64,000 bases of DNA from Gentiana macrophylla (GCA_026214975.1 JAOBSW010000626.1:186001-250000), one strand, 5' to 3'. Positions 34,791-45,663 are shown, counted from the first letter of the stretch. The notes: generated by a model not told the origin, from the letters alone. Program-made: numbers and translations.

Positions 34791-36070
34791 CGTGGTATGC
34801 TGACTACGTCAACTATTTAGCGAGTGGTCATTTAGAGGATATGACGTATCAGGAGAAGAAAAAGTTCTTTTCTGATCTTAAATATCTCGTATGGGAAGAT
34901 CCTTATTTGTTCAGAGTCTGTAAAGACGGGTTGCTTCGACGGTGTGTTCCTGAGCATGATCAGTGGGATATCTTAGAACAATGCCATAAGCGGTCCTACC
35001 GGAGGTCACTATGGAACACCAAAGACGGTTGCAAAGATCCTTCAAGCTGGATTCTCCGCCGACTCTGTTTAAAGATGCGAAGCCTTTTGTAAAGGTTGTG
35101 ATAGGTGCCGAGAACTGGACGGCAGAGTAGTAGGATGGAAATGCCACTTAAGCCCATTCTTGAATGCGAAGTTTTCGATGTATGGGGCATAGATTTTATG
35201 GGACCCTTTCCATCTTCATGTGGTAATAAGTATATCCTCGTCTGTGTGGATTATGTTTCAAAGTGGGTCGAGGCCATAGCTACTCAAACTAATGATCACA
35301 AGGTTGTAAAGAAATTCTTGCAAAGAATATCTTTACTAGATTCGGTCGTCCGAGAGCACTTATTAGTGACGAAGGTACTCATTTTTGCAATGCGCCGCTT
35401 GACAAGATCTTGAGAAGTATGGTGTCAAACATAAGATTGGTACACCATATCATCCCAGCACCAATGGCCAAGTCAAGGTAAGCAACAGAGCTTGAAAAGA
35501 ATTTTAGAAGACCGTGAACAATAATCGATCTAATTGGAGTCTTAAGTTGGATGACGACATTGTGGGCTTATCGTGATCGCATTTAAAACCCGATGGGCAC
35601 GTCACCCTTCCAAATGGTCTATGGCAAAGCTTGTCATTTACCTGTCGAACTTGAACACGAGCTTTTCGGGCAATTAAATTCTTAAATTTTGATAGCCAAC
35701 TCGTGGGGGAGAAAAGGTTGTTACAGCTTGAACGAGCTCGGCAATTCGGACTCTGCGTGCATACGAGAATGCTAAGCTTAGCAAGGAAAGAACGAAGATG
35801 CTCCATGACGCTAAGATCAAGGACCGAGAATTCAAAGTTGGTGAAATGGCTTTACTCTATAATACTAGACTTCACCTGTTTCCGGGTAAACTCAAGTCTA
35901 GGTGGTCTGGTCCATTTGAGATTCTCGAGGTTCATCCAAGTGGAGTAATTACTTTGAACGGGTATGGTAATCAAGCTTTTAAAGTGAATGGCCATCGACT
36001 TAAGAAATATTTTGGGCAACCAAAGGAAAAGCCTGAGATTCTTTATTTCCAAAGAAGAGATGAAATCTGA
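34791..36070 (+). pseudogene. Athila-like integrase
   Basis: The zinc-domain region (34960-35120) is frameshifted. The core has [20 protein letters not shown] and [20 protein letters not shown] (35175-35310) with the first Asp, then the second Asp region near 35365-35390 (SDEGTHF, shifted). In the third catalytic region the frame reads [10 protein letters not shown]: the expected Glu is Lys (35475-35477), and a stop follows. The C-terminal part is open at 35798-36070 (EFKVGEMALLYNTRLHLFPG, SRWSGPFEI, FKVNGHRLKKYF). Confidence 0.85.
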
Positions 36071-36768
36071 GATGTCCCCGATTTGTGAAGAGATTCCATC
36101 TTATTTCTTTGAGTCGATGATGATGACGTTCCTATATCCACCCGTAAGGTACCTTCTGTTGAGACTTCTGATCATACCACTATGTCTATGCCTATCATCC
36201 GCAAGAACAAGAAGAAGAGAGTCAGTGTAGTTTGGAGAGAAAAGTTTAATGAACTTATTGCACACTTGACTTGTTGTTGTGGTGAAAATCATTTCCCCAA
36301 GATTTCCCGATTCCGATCATCGAGGTGGCGGCGATTAAACCAAAGTGGCCCGATCCGGGTTGATCTTTTGGAATCTGTGTCAAGCTATTGACATTAAAAG
36401 AGTGCTCCTAGGAGGCAACCTAGTTTTCTTTGTTTGTTTTTTTTTTCTTAGGTTGTTTTATTGTTTTAGAAATAATACTTTAGTTGATTTTGTGTTGATG
36501 GTTATTCCTCCTACATTCATTGTGAGTGTTTTGTGTTATGTGTTGCTCATATACCCCCGTGTACCCGAGATTATATGGTATGTCGAGTGTTATGAGATAC
36601 TTTTGAGTGAGTTTTCGAGTTATTATCTTGCCCGGTGTTGTCTATTCGAGTTGTAAAGTGGTACATTCATCCTCCGGCCTGACCTCTGCCAACTTTCATC
36701 CAACAACCACCGTTGAAACCAGCTAAGTTTTATTTTCTTTTATATTTGCACATTACGAGGACATACTG

Positions 36769-36792
36769 TGATTTAAGTGTGGGGGGGGGGGG
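36769..36792 (+). other. Internal polypurine-like tract
   Basis: TTAAGTGTGGGGG followed by seven more G. It shares TTAAGTGTGGGGG with the terminal polypurine tract at 37747-37759, about 970 bp downstream. Confidence 0.6.
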
Positions 36793-37217
36793 TAAAATTG
36801 GGTATGTTTTTATGCTATATCTTTGAAATATGAGTGAATGTTAAATTTCATGAATTTAAAATTTTTGTGAGTCTCGAGCATATAATTGGGACTAGATGCT
36901 TGCTAGTTGTAGTTTTCTAACGATGATAGTATGTGACTTAGTGAGATAATTATAGCATGTTTTACTTTTATGGAGATAGTTTCGTTTTTTCACTCACGAA
37001 AGCCTTTGATTTTGAAGCATGACTTTTGAATTATATCCTTTCATTATTTTTAATGATTTATCTTAGGAAGGTCAGTATAGTTACACCTAAGTTAGACCGT
37101 GTACTGTGAATATCATAAAGTTTGAATGTGATAGGTGAGATGTAACTTATGACTTTGAAAAGTGAATGAATAAAGTGAGTGAGCAATTATTAATAAATAC
37201 GTTTGTCGGAAGCTGGT

Positions 37218-37377
37218 TTATGATTTGAGTGCGGTAGGGTATACCTCGTATGTCCTATTCCACTATGATGACCAATAGCTCACGACAGTCAGTTTATAGC
37301 TACCTTATGATTTGAGTAAGGTAGGGTGTTATCACGAAACATCCTATTCTACTATGATGGGTAAGAGCTCATTCTGA
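37218..37377. repeat. Tandem duplication, period ~87 bp, in Athila spacer
   Basis: TTATGATTTGAGTGCGGTAG at 37218 and TTATGATTTGAGTAAGGTAG at 37305 each lead into GTCCTATTCCACTATGATG or ATCCTATTCTACTATGATG and AGCTCA. Diverged, noncoding. Confidence 0.75.
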
Positions 37378-37744
37378 TATGCGTCAAATTTGAAAATTTT
37401 GAAAAATGATGAGTAAAAATAAAGTAAAGTCTTTGTTATCATGGATCTTATACCAGAGAACCGCATGATATCTGTTGTAGGATTATCCTACCGAGTGCGT
37501 GGGAAGGCTTGAGTGGAGCTATTACTGTCTGTACCTAGGATAGTCATTGGAATTTTTGAAAGGATATTTCTTTGAAAGGCTTGTTAGATTGAGAATGGCT
37601 TGTCACACATACACTGAATCTATCTCTGTGAAGGTATTGTTTGCTATAGTTGTTGTATCTTTTGTTACGTGAGTTAGAGATCTATGTGGATTATTTATAA
37701 AGTTGAGCTATAGTTTTGATTGTTTTGTCCGAGGACGTACAAAA

Positions 37745-37762
37745 AGTTAAGTGTGGGGGTGT
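37745..37762 (+). other. Polypurine tract
   Basis: AGTTAAGTGTGGGGGTGT directly precedes the TG of the 3' LTR. Confidence 0.8.
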
Positions 37763-39353
37763 TGTTAAGGCCATATTTATATGATTATTAAGGGTTTATT
37801 TCATTATTATTTTCCCCGCATTTGCGTAATTTACATGAGAATTAAGGGTTTAAGTGTAATTATTTAATAAGGATGATTTTAAGAGGGTTGTATGCAAAAT
37901 TGATGATTTTAAGTGTTGATTTAATGGAATTATTATTATTTGAGTTTTATTACATTTTTTTGCATTGTTTATTTATCATGTAGGAGTTAATTTTCGTGCA
38001 TATAATGAGGATAAAGGAAGCTCAAGTCGAATTATAAGAGATAGAGTTGGAATTGGTTTGAAGAAATTGGATAAAGATGAAGAGATCCGATCCTCGCTAG
38101 ATTCGAACGGGCGCTCATCGATCTTGAACGAAGGCCCGTAGTGAATCAAGCGCCCATGCGGCGTCCAGAATCGTATTTTACATTCAGAGAGTTCAGACGG
38201 AGGATGAACGAGCGTTTACTCAGCGTCCAGGCATTCTGGACGGGCGTCCACAAGACCAGACGAGCGTCCGTTGCCGACTTAACCCTAACCGACTCAAAAC
38301 TCTATATATAGCAGCAGCCTCTTAACCCTAAGGGATACCACATAATTGAGATCGCAATTTTACACCAAAAAGCTGCGGCCAGAACCCTAATTCCATAGAG
38401 ATGAACTTCTCCAACCCAACAATCATCTTCAACATGATTGTTGGCTAAAAGCCTTGCAGTGAGTCGACGGAGGAAGCCCATCATCAACACAAACCAACTA
38501 GAGAGTTCGATGCTTTATGTTAGTGAGTTTAATTTATAGTTTTTCATCACTTTGGATGCTGTTTTGTATTGATCATGTTTTGTTAGAATTAACGATTTGA
38601 TGAAACGATTTATCTAAATCTATATGCTTGGATCTATGTATGAAAATATATTGGTTTAAGTTTTATTTCGTTCAAGTGATGCAATTATTCGTGTTGTAAG
38701 AGATTATGCATGATTAGTTGAGTAAGAGTTTGGAAACGATCTCGTGATTTCGTGTTGATTGCATGTTTAGTTTGTTTGAAAAGATGAACGAAACCCTAGA
38801 ATTTGATTGAAGATATTTAATTGAATTCGTGAAAAATCACTACTAAAAACTACATCTTTAGATCACCATCTAGTTGGGGGTTGTTGGTTGATGGGTGGAT
38901 TCGTTGCCTCGCTGTGTTTTCCTTTAATTGGTTTAATCGAATCGTTTAGATAAGTTTAGTTTAAGTTCTAGTTTTTAAACCTTTAAAATTCCTGCAACTT
39001 TTCTGCAATTTTCTGTTCTGATCGTAGTCAGACGCTCGTCCGCAATAGCGAACGCCCGTCCGTTAGCTTTAGTTTCCAGACGCTCGTTCACTTTAGTGAA
39101 CGCTCGTCCATCCTTCTGTTTTCTTATTTTTCAGCTTGTTTTTATTTCCTGTTTTAGTTTTAATTCTTAGGTTTAGGTTTTAGTTAGTTTCAGCTTTAGT
39201 TTAGATAGATAATTGTGACATAATTGATATAGATTTATATTTGAATCCGATAAACATTCCACTCCCTTAGGACGACCCGTAAACACCCTATACTACGATC
39301 CTTATACTTGGGGTGTTTCGGTTATAAATTGTAAAACTCGTTTTTACCGAACA
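37763..39353 (+). repeat. Athila-like 3' LTR
   Basis: TGTTAAGGCC to TTTTTACCGAACA, 1591 bp, the partner of 27816-29412. The motif clusters at 38100-38275 and 39020-39115 differ from the left LTR by several short indels and replaced bases, whereas the AT-rich parts are almost unchanged. Confidence 0.93.
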
Positions 39354-40112
39354 TTGGACTAGATAATTAAATACACGGAAAAGACATTTTTCGTGGACTC
39401 GGCCCAAATTGGTGTGTTGACCTTTTGACATAATTGGTCAAATATGATAATATGCGTGTAACTCATTTTGGGTTTACATATGATGCATTTTTGTGTTGTT
39501 ATTTAATTATTGGGAAATTAGTTTTCTTGGATAATTATTTGACATGTGATTTATCTTTTATTTGTTAAATGATAATTCATGAAATATTAGATAATAATAT
39601 GATTTATTCTAATTTGTTTGGGATAATCATTTTATTTGTCTTTTATTTGGAATAAAGGATTAATGTGATAATTATCTCTTAATTATTAAATCCTTGGAGG
39701 TTAAGTTTTACTCTCCTATATAAAGAGAGTTCTCCCAAGCCTTTTGACACAACATACGAACACGCCATTAGTGTAAGAATATAGCTTGGAATTTTCGGCT
39801 ATAGTTCTTTGGGTTTGAGTTGGAATAATCTTCGGGATTATTCCGGTAGCATATCAAGGAGGTCCGGAAAGGGAAACACCATCCACCTGGTGTTGCTGGG
39901 AGACACACGTTGGAAGGCTGTGGCTTCTCAATCACGTGTTCTTGGAGACCTTTTGTTCTTGGAGTTAAGCACCATAAAAAGGTAGGCTCCTAAATCCCCT
40001 TGTAGGATTAGATCTTTTATTTATGTATTTTGTTTCGTTTAGATCTAGATCCGATACTTCCGCTGCGTAATCGGGTCGATCCATGATTGATCCGACGATA
40101 TTACATCTAACA
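39354..40112 (+). mobile_element. Copia LTR fragment D1, right part
   Basis: Starts with the second TTGGA and continues the interrupted LTR. It has a TATA box (TATATAAAG at 39717-39725) followed by the transcribed region, and ends GATATTACATCTAACA. It matches in reverse both the solo LTR at 50020-51855 and the partial LTR at 63693-64000. No primer site follows, so it is a solo or 3' LTR. Confidence 0.78.
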
Positions 40113-40122
40113 GCGGAGGTTA

Positions 40123-40505
40123 TTGAATATGGTTTATGAAGCACCTAATGTGAGTCCTGCTATTGTTAAACATGATTTGTTCTCACTGTTTTCATTGAGG
40201 GTGTCTTATTTCAAAGCAAGAATTGGTGTGTGGAAATCCAAATCAGTTGTGTTTGGTGATGTGCGTGATTCCTTTAAGAGATTGCCTTCATATGTTCAAT
40301 GCCTCTTAGATTCAAATCAATGTTCTCGTATTGTTTTGGATATGGATGATGCATCATGTCGGTTTAAATGATTGTTTGTTGCTATTGCGTTGAGTGCATA
40401 CGTGATTTCAACTCTTGCCGGTCACTTTTTTTGGATGGAGCATATTTGAAACGTCAATTTAGGGGTCATTTATTGGATGCTACTGGGAAGGATGGTAACC
40501 AAGGT
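40123..40505 (+). pseudogene. MULE (MuDR-like) transposase fragment
   Basis: The frame from 40123 (VYEAPNVSPAIVKHDLFSLF, VSYFKARIGVWKSKSVVFGD, SFKRLPSYVQCLLDSNQCSR) then FKRLFVAIALSAYV has the pattern that precedes the DDE core of plant MuDR-like transposases. After a stop and frameshift near 40370-40430, SCRSLFLDGAYLKRQFRGHL followed by LDATGKDGNQ gives the first catalytic Asp block. The sequence stops matching at about 40505, where GTAATG may be an intron start. The second and third catalytic residues are not found. Confidence 0.75.
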
Positions 40506-40555
40506 AATGTGTTTTAACTTGTTTTAATATTTTTGATTATGAGTTCATGTTAGAG

Positions 40556-40614
40556 TAACGGTAACAGTAACAGTAAAATTGTAGTAACAGTACTAACAGT
40601 AACAGTATCAATAT
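40556..40614. repeat. AACAGT-type short tandem repeat
   Basis: Degenerate AACAGT and ATCAGT units directly after the MULE fragment. Confidence 0.7.
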
Positions 40615-41279
40615 CAGTATCATGAAGGCTAACAGTGACATTATTTTGTTGTAGAGACACTTGGACTGTATGGACGTGTATTAGAGAATGCGTACATTAG
40701 ATTGACCCACTTACACTGTTAATTGTCGCACTATGTGGCGGTTGTGTAATTCTCTGTAGGACCGGAGTCTACATGGAATCACGGTGTGGATTGTCATGCT
40801 TTGACACTATTGAGGTTTCCCTAGCCATGGGGCGATCATGCGGTAGTGATTGAGTGTGATACTGAAGCATGCAGAGTATGCGTGTTTATTCGTCCGGAAA
40901 TCATGTACCCTAATAGTAGGGTTGAATATCCGAAAGGGCCTTCTTATAAGAAATGTCTTACTCTCGTGAATCTTTGCAAAGTGGAAGTAAATGATTACTT
41001 CTAGAGAGCATGATATCCGTATTATAAGATACGCTCTTTGATGCTTGACACTACGCACGCACGACCGTATGAGAATTGTACAGCGATAGGATTCTATTTA
41101 CAAGGTAACTGTTTCACATGAAAGGTTGTAGTCATTGAATTTGACTTTTCCGATGATTGGGGGTCACGGTGTGTTATTAGACGCTATCCCGTGATTGTTA
41201 GGTATGAAGGACATTTTCATAATTTGCACTTTGTGTCTATGGCCAACATATTCGAAGCCTATCGGATCACACACATCTA
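40615..41279. other. Unassigned DNA before a copia LTR
   Basis: A plus-strand frame near 40838-40990 (HAVVIECDTEACRVCVFIRP) and a second near 41128-41277 look coding-like but match nothing I can name; they could be further decayed MULE sequence. The left end of the copia LTR that follows is uncertain: a TGTTAGGTATG at 41196 is one candidate. Confidence 0.3.
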
Positions 41280-42255
41280 GCCATATTAAAATGCGGTTAT
41301 AGCGATAACCAAACAAGGAAAGTTTTATCTCGACTATAAAGTGTTATAGTGATAAATTAATATAGTGGTATTTATTTATAATGAATAAATACAATACAAG
41401 ATATTAATTATGTCGATTAATTAAGTATGTGTATTATGATACACATAATTTCGAATATATATATATATATATATATATGATATACATGTAATTTTGTGAA
41501 TTAATTAATCATAGTATTATATTAATTAAATAATATTTCGGATACCAAAATATTGGTATATGGGGTACCACTTTCTATGAATATGAGATGAACTTGGATT
41601 GTGCAATTTAATTAATAAGATTACCATAGTATTAATATTGGATATTGATTGATTTTTGAAAAATATATTTATGGTAATATGATAAAGCTATATTCAATAG
41701 ATGATATTATCAATATGTATCTTGGAAATATTTAATATAAGATATTAAATATTAAATGAGATAAATCATTCAAAGGTATTTTCCTTATTTTTTCAGGAAA
41801 ATGTTTTCTTTCTCCTCAATCTACTAGGAAGCTAATCCCAATCAGATTGGGAGACACGAGGGGCTCCCCAAGACCTATATAGGAAAGGGGTTGGCTAGTT
41901 CTTTTAGATCATCACAATTCCAAGAGACTAATAGTTTCTTGTGAAAAATAGAGAGCTTCTTGGAGAGAGAGATTTGAGAGAGAGAAAAAAGGTTGGTCTA
42001 GCAACCGAGTTTTTCTGGTAGCAATCCGTGATGGGATTCCGGCGGGCTGTTCTTGTGGATCACCGGTAGAGGCCGAACACTTGGGCGGCCCCATGCATCA
42101 CAATTCTCCGTAGACGGTCAAAGCGTCGATATTTTAGATCAAGCAAGGTAACCACCGTCTACTAACTTGTTATGTTCGTTGCTTAAACAAAGTCGATCCT
42201 AATAAAAGTAAAAAAAATTTAAATTCCACTGCGTTCCCGCGTAGATTTCTTAACA
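41280..42255 (+). mobile_element. Copia LTR F (5' LTR, left end uncertain)
   Basis: The right boundary is firm: CGCGTAGATTTCTTAACA ends at 42255 and a primer site follows. The LTR includes a TATA-like CTATATAGG at about 41874, a GA-rich tract at 41950-41995 and a TA microsatellite near 41457-41478. It may begin earlier, at 41196. No matching 3' LTR is in the window. Confidence 0.65.
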
Positions 42256-42256
42256 G

Positions 42257-42268
42257 TGGTATCAGAGC
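42257..42268 (+). other. Primer-binding site (tRNA-iMet type)
   Basis: TGGTATCAGAGC, a perfect plant copia primer site one base after the LTR. Confidence 0.92.
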
Positions 42269-42690
42269 GAGCTTCGAGCTTAAGCAAGAAGCATGATTAT
42301 TTTGCGTAGTTAATTTTATCGTTTAAATCATGAAATTAAAAGATGAAAGATTTTTGATTTGCAAAACGATACACGAAAGAAAAAAAACAAGTCGGCTTTT
42401 GGTGTGCTCGGCCGATCGGCAGCGGCACCCCCATCGTAAATTGCGGCGGCGGCGGCGGCTTCCCGGGCGGTCGGCGCGCTGGTGGGTTATTTTTCTGGTG
42501 GGTCTCAAAATTTTGTGTTGTGTATTTTGTGATTCAATATGGTTCATAGTTGTGATTGATATCTCTTTGTTTAGTTGATGTCATGTGGATAACCAATGGT
42601 TCAAATAGTTTGGACAATTGGGATGCCACGTGGCATTATTTAGTAAATATGATTTGCCTTTAAATAATCTAGACATTCCAAATTTTGTTT
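42269..42690 (+). other. Copia F leader, truncated
   Basis: Starts as a normal copia leader and includes a very GC-rich patch at 42412-42484 (a palindromic CGGCCGATCGG and a run of CGG units) in AT-rich surroundings. No gag can be followed; the element is cut off somewhere before 42757. Confidence 0.5.
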
Positions 42691-43277
42691 CAAAGATATG
42701 GGGATAGTAACCTAAAAACAAATGATGACCAAGGTACCCTTCACACTTTGGGTCCTTCAATTGTTAGAATTTGACTTCAAAGAATCTTGAACCCATACTT
42801 TCGCCCCTTGGTTTATGCTCAGATTCTTAGTCCAAGTGGACCGAGTTGAATGGTCACAATGGACGTGGGATTCAATTGTATGTGGTCGATGTATTCGTAG
42901 AAGTTGATCTTGCCAAAACAACAAATTGGCTAAGTAATGATCAACTTGGAGTTGTTTGTAGGTGTAATCGGGTGCTTGGTGTATGCGGGGGTCATAATAT
43001 GCAAGTGTATAGAAACTAGGTGCAGTATAGTGAATCTGATGGTATTGATTCTGTTGTGCATAGCTCCTTGAACCTATACGATCATCCATATATGCATGGT
43101 TTTATGTAGACGCGCGAACGCTTTGAAGTGTGTGAATGTGTATGTGAGGCGTTCTTGCATGGAGTGGGTGCTTTATGTGGTGCAAGTGTAGCACGCTCTA
43201 AAACAAAATGCCTTGGTTCTCAGACAGTCTTTGAAGTAGAGGGTTCAGTTGACGTTCTCGAGTTCACAAGGGAACTA
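42691..43277 (-). pseudogene. SIRE-like element H, gag-pro linker (left piece)
   Basis: The minus-strand frame 43089 to 42757 is Tyr/Gln/His-rich (RSYAQQNQYHQIHYTAPSFY) and includes STWTKNLSINQGAKVWV, which resembles the W-V repeats before the protease in SIRE-type copia elements. It continues, across the copia insertion at 43283-53956, the minus-strand gag at 53957-55600. The assignment rests on position and composition more than on a strong motif. Confidence 0.45.
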
Positions 43278-43282
43278 TCAAC
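43278..43282. repeat. Target-site duplication TCAAC (left)
   Basis: TCAAC directly precedes the copia LTR at 43283 and recurs directly after the other LTR at 53957-53961. Confidence 0.85.
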
Positions 43283-45097
43283 TGCTGGATATAAAGAAAC
43301 CCGAATCCGGATCCGATCCATAATTGGATCGTCTGATCTGATTCACAGCACAGATCGAGACACTCGATCATGCACAGTGGAAGCTACGAATCGAAATTTG
43401 TTTACGATTTTACCCCGATATGATTCACATAATAATTAATAATCTACAAGAAGGTTAGTAGATTTACCCAACTGAAGAGAAGCCGTCATTTTCCGGATTG
43501 TATCTCCAAGCGACGAATGGTGGACGTCGATCCCGCATTCGAACCTTCTCGAAAATGCCTTGAAGAAAACCCCCATAGTTTTTCTTCTTCCAATTGCTAA
43601 GACAAGAAAACGAAATTTCTATCTTTTTTCTCCAAATAGGCGTTGCCTATTTTACTCTAAAAATGGCGTTGGTTTTGTTCCAATTTTGTGTTGGGAGAAG
43701 CACTTTTTTAATAGGAAAATAACTAATAATTTAAGAGTTTACCTTTTACAAAAAAATTTATCATTTCCTTTTAGGAAAATAAAAACCTTTATCCAATAGG
43801 AAAACAAATTTCCTATTTATCCAATAAGAAAACTAATTTCCAATTTATAATTATTTAACACATAAATAATTAAATTATCCACATTATAATTAATTAGAGA
43901 AAATTTCTTTTCCCAAAATGAAATAAAGTGGCACCATTTTTAATGCCAATTGGGATAAAAGAAAATGTCTTTTCTATTTTATATATTATTTACCGAATAA
44001 ATAATATTTCAGTATATTCATTAAATAGACAAACTATTTAAATTTATCTCGAGGTTCCAAAATACGAGAATTCACTCGCTTGTTTAGAGCCAACCCGGGA
44101 CCATGGACCTATTAATGTGAGCTAAAATAAATTGAATACAACATTCATCAAACAAAATATTTCTACTCAACTTATTAATTCCGGAATTACGCCACAATAA
44201 ATCCGAAACTGAACTCTATCGATTATAGATATAACTTATTCTCAGAAATTCGAGTCAATAAGTGTCCATTGATATAATCATTACATACAGACTAACCCTC
44301 CATAGACTATCGATAATGAAGCGGGAATGTTTTCGTAAACCTTCTTCATTACATCTTATCCTTATTTACCATTAACCCACTAGTGATCAATTAGTTCATC
44401 ACCAATACAAACTCGGCCGATCGATCAATTTCTAGGATCAACAAATAAAGGTATTGTCTTTCTAATTCCCGCATGAAGGAATGGATTCGATACATGTGAG
44501 ACACACACTCCACACCCATTCTAGAATAGTGCCAACGTGAAAGTGGTTCGGACCGTGCCTCTTAGCAATCCTTACCGAACACATCATACCCTATCTTGAA
44601 ACAAGTAGGAGTCTGCAATCACTTCAGGATTAAGGTTAATCCATAGATGATCATCTTGTGATTTAATAAGATTTCTCAATCAGGGAATTATATGAGAAAT
44701 GCAAATTAAATCGGTCCAGTCCTATATGACTACATCATATATAAATGCCCCACTTAGATAACCAATATCAAAGGTCTGGATTAGACGGTCACACATTAAA
44801 GTGTTCTGGGCGCATTAGTGGTGGTGTAATCAATAGACCTCATACTTTGATTAATTACACCACGGACTAACAGTTTAAGTGTATCACCATACACTTAATC
44901 CTCATGTGTGACACACACTAAGTTATATGGCTACATATGATACGACTTGGGGTTTTCAGCAGTGTATAATATATAAGCACAAAGAAAATAATAAGATGAG
45001 AATAAATATGTCATTTATTAATTATAAAAACAATTACATAAATCCCACTTGCCCGTGTAGACAAGCAACAATAGTCTTTCGGGCACTACATCCAACA
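43283..45097 (-). repeat. Copia C 3' LTR
   Basis: TGCTGGATATAAAG to CACTACATCCAACA. It shares long blocks with the right LTR (for example GATCGAGACACTCGATCATG and GTAGATTTACCCAAC) with moderate divergence, so the insertion is not very recent. Confidence 0.88.
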
Positions 45098-45112
45098 ATC
45101 TCTCACTTGCCC
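45098..45112 (-). other. Polypurine tract
   Basis: The minus strand reads GGGCAAGTGAGAGAT directly before TGTTGGATG, the usual purine tract of this copia type. Confidence 0.75.
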
Positions 45113-45254
45113 GTAAAGAGAAGCAACAATTGTTTTAAAGCACCACACCCTTATTCTATCCACAACATTCTCCCACTTGCTCTAAAGAAGATGAGACATA
45201 TATATCTCCCAACTTCATACCCGCCAAGCGCTTATCGGTGACATTAGATGCCAC

Positions 45255-45663
45255 ACGACTTGGTAAACTGAGCAGCTAGGTTGCCGGCTCGAGGCGATAT
45301 TTTAGGTCCGAAATGTCGCCTCTCTGCACGGTCTGTCTGATTAGGTGGTACTCTCTCTCAATATGCTTTTGACCTCTTCTGACTACGAAGATCATTTGCA
45401 TGAGCTACCTCTCAACTGTTTTCACAGTAAAATGGTATCGGCTCATCGAGACCTGGAATCACTTCCGGATCCAACAAAGAACTTCTCATGCCACACTGCC
45501 TCTGTAGCTGCTTAAAAGCTTCTATGTATTTCACTAACAGAGTCAAATTTGGCAGTGCTGGACTGCTCCAGACTATAGCTCTATCACTATAAGTAAACAC
45601 TGAGCCCGAGATCGACTTACGATCATCCTTAATCTGACTTAAAATCAGAATCAGTGTAGTCAA
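45255..45663 (-). pseudogene. Copia RNase H
   Basis: The minus-strand frame from 45663 reads DDRKSISGSVFTYSDRAIVW, then EAFKQLQRQCGMRSS and PIPFYCENS, the copia RNase H pattern (DDRKSTSGYVF...SWxS...PIxLYCDN). After a stop at about 45410, AHANDLRSQKRSKAY and YHLIRQTVQRGDI continue it in shifted frames to about 45290. The SxxExE segment in the middle is degraded. Confidence 0.85.

Larger units (their letters stand above)
36071..37744 (+). other. Athila-like 3' spacer
   Basis: About 1.7 kb between pol and the 3' LTR. It begins with a decayed coding-like segment and GGAGGCAACCTAG at 36411, a motif that commonly follows pol in this group. A 12-G purine tract lies at 36781-36792, then AT-rich DNA with an 87 bp tandem duplication. 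No envelope-like open frame is seen. Confidence 0.6.
27816..39353 (+). mobile_element. Athila-like Ty3/gypsy element, full length
   Basis: An 11.5 kb element with 1597 and 1591 bp LTRs, a perfect TTGGA target duplication, a tRNA-Asp-type primer site, and gag, protease, RT, RNase H and integrase on the plus strand. A long noncoding spacer and a polypurine tract follow. Primer site, RT type (FMDD box) and architecture point to the Athila/Tat branch. It inserted into a copia LTR whose halves flank it. All coding domains are broken by frameshifts, so it is not autonomous as read. Confidence 0.92.

Noticed and set aside
36101..36656. Envelope-like gene after pol in the Athila-like element
   Set aside because: The short frames here are unrelated to each other, and none shows a signal peptide plus transmembrane layout; the region reads as noncoding spacer.
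40807..41058. Minus-strand ORF of 83 codons next to the MULE fragment
   Set aside because: No motif, and a coding-like plus-strand frame overlaps it; neither could be assigned, so neither is called a gene.
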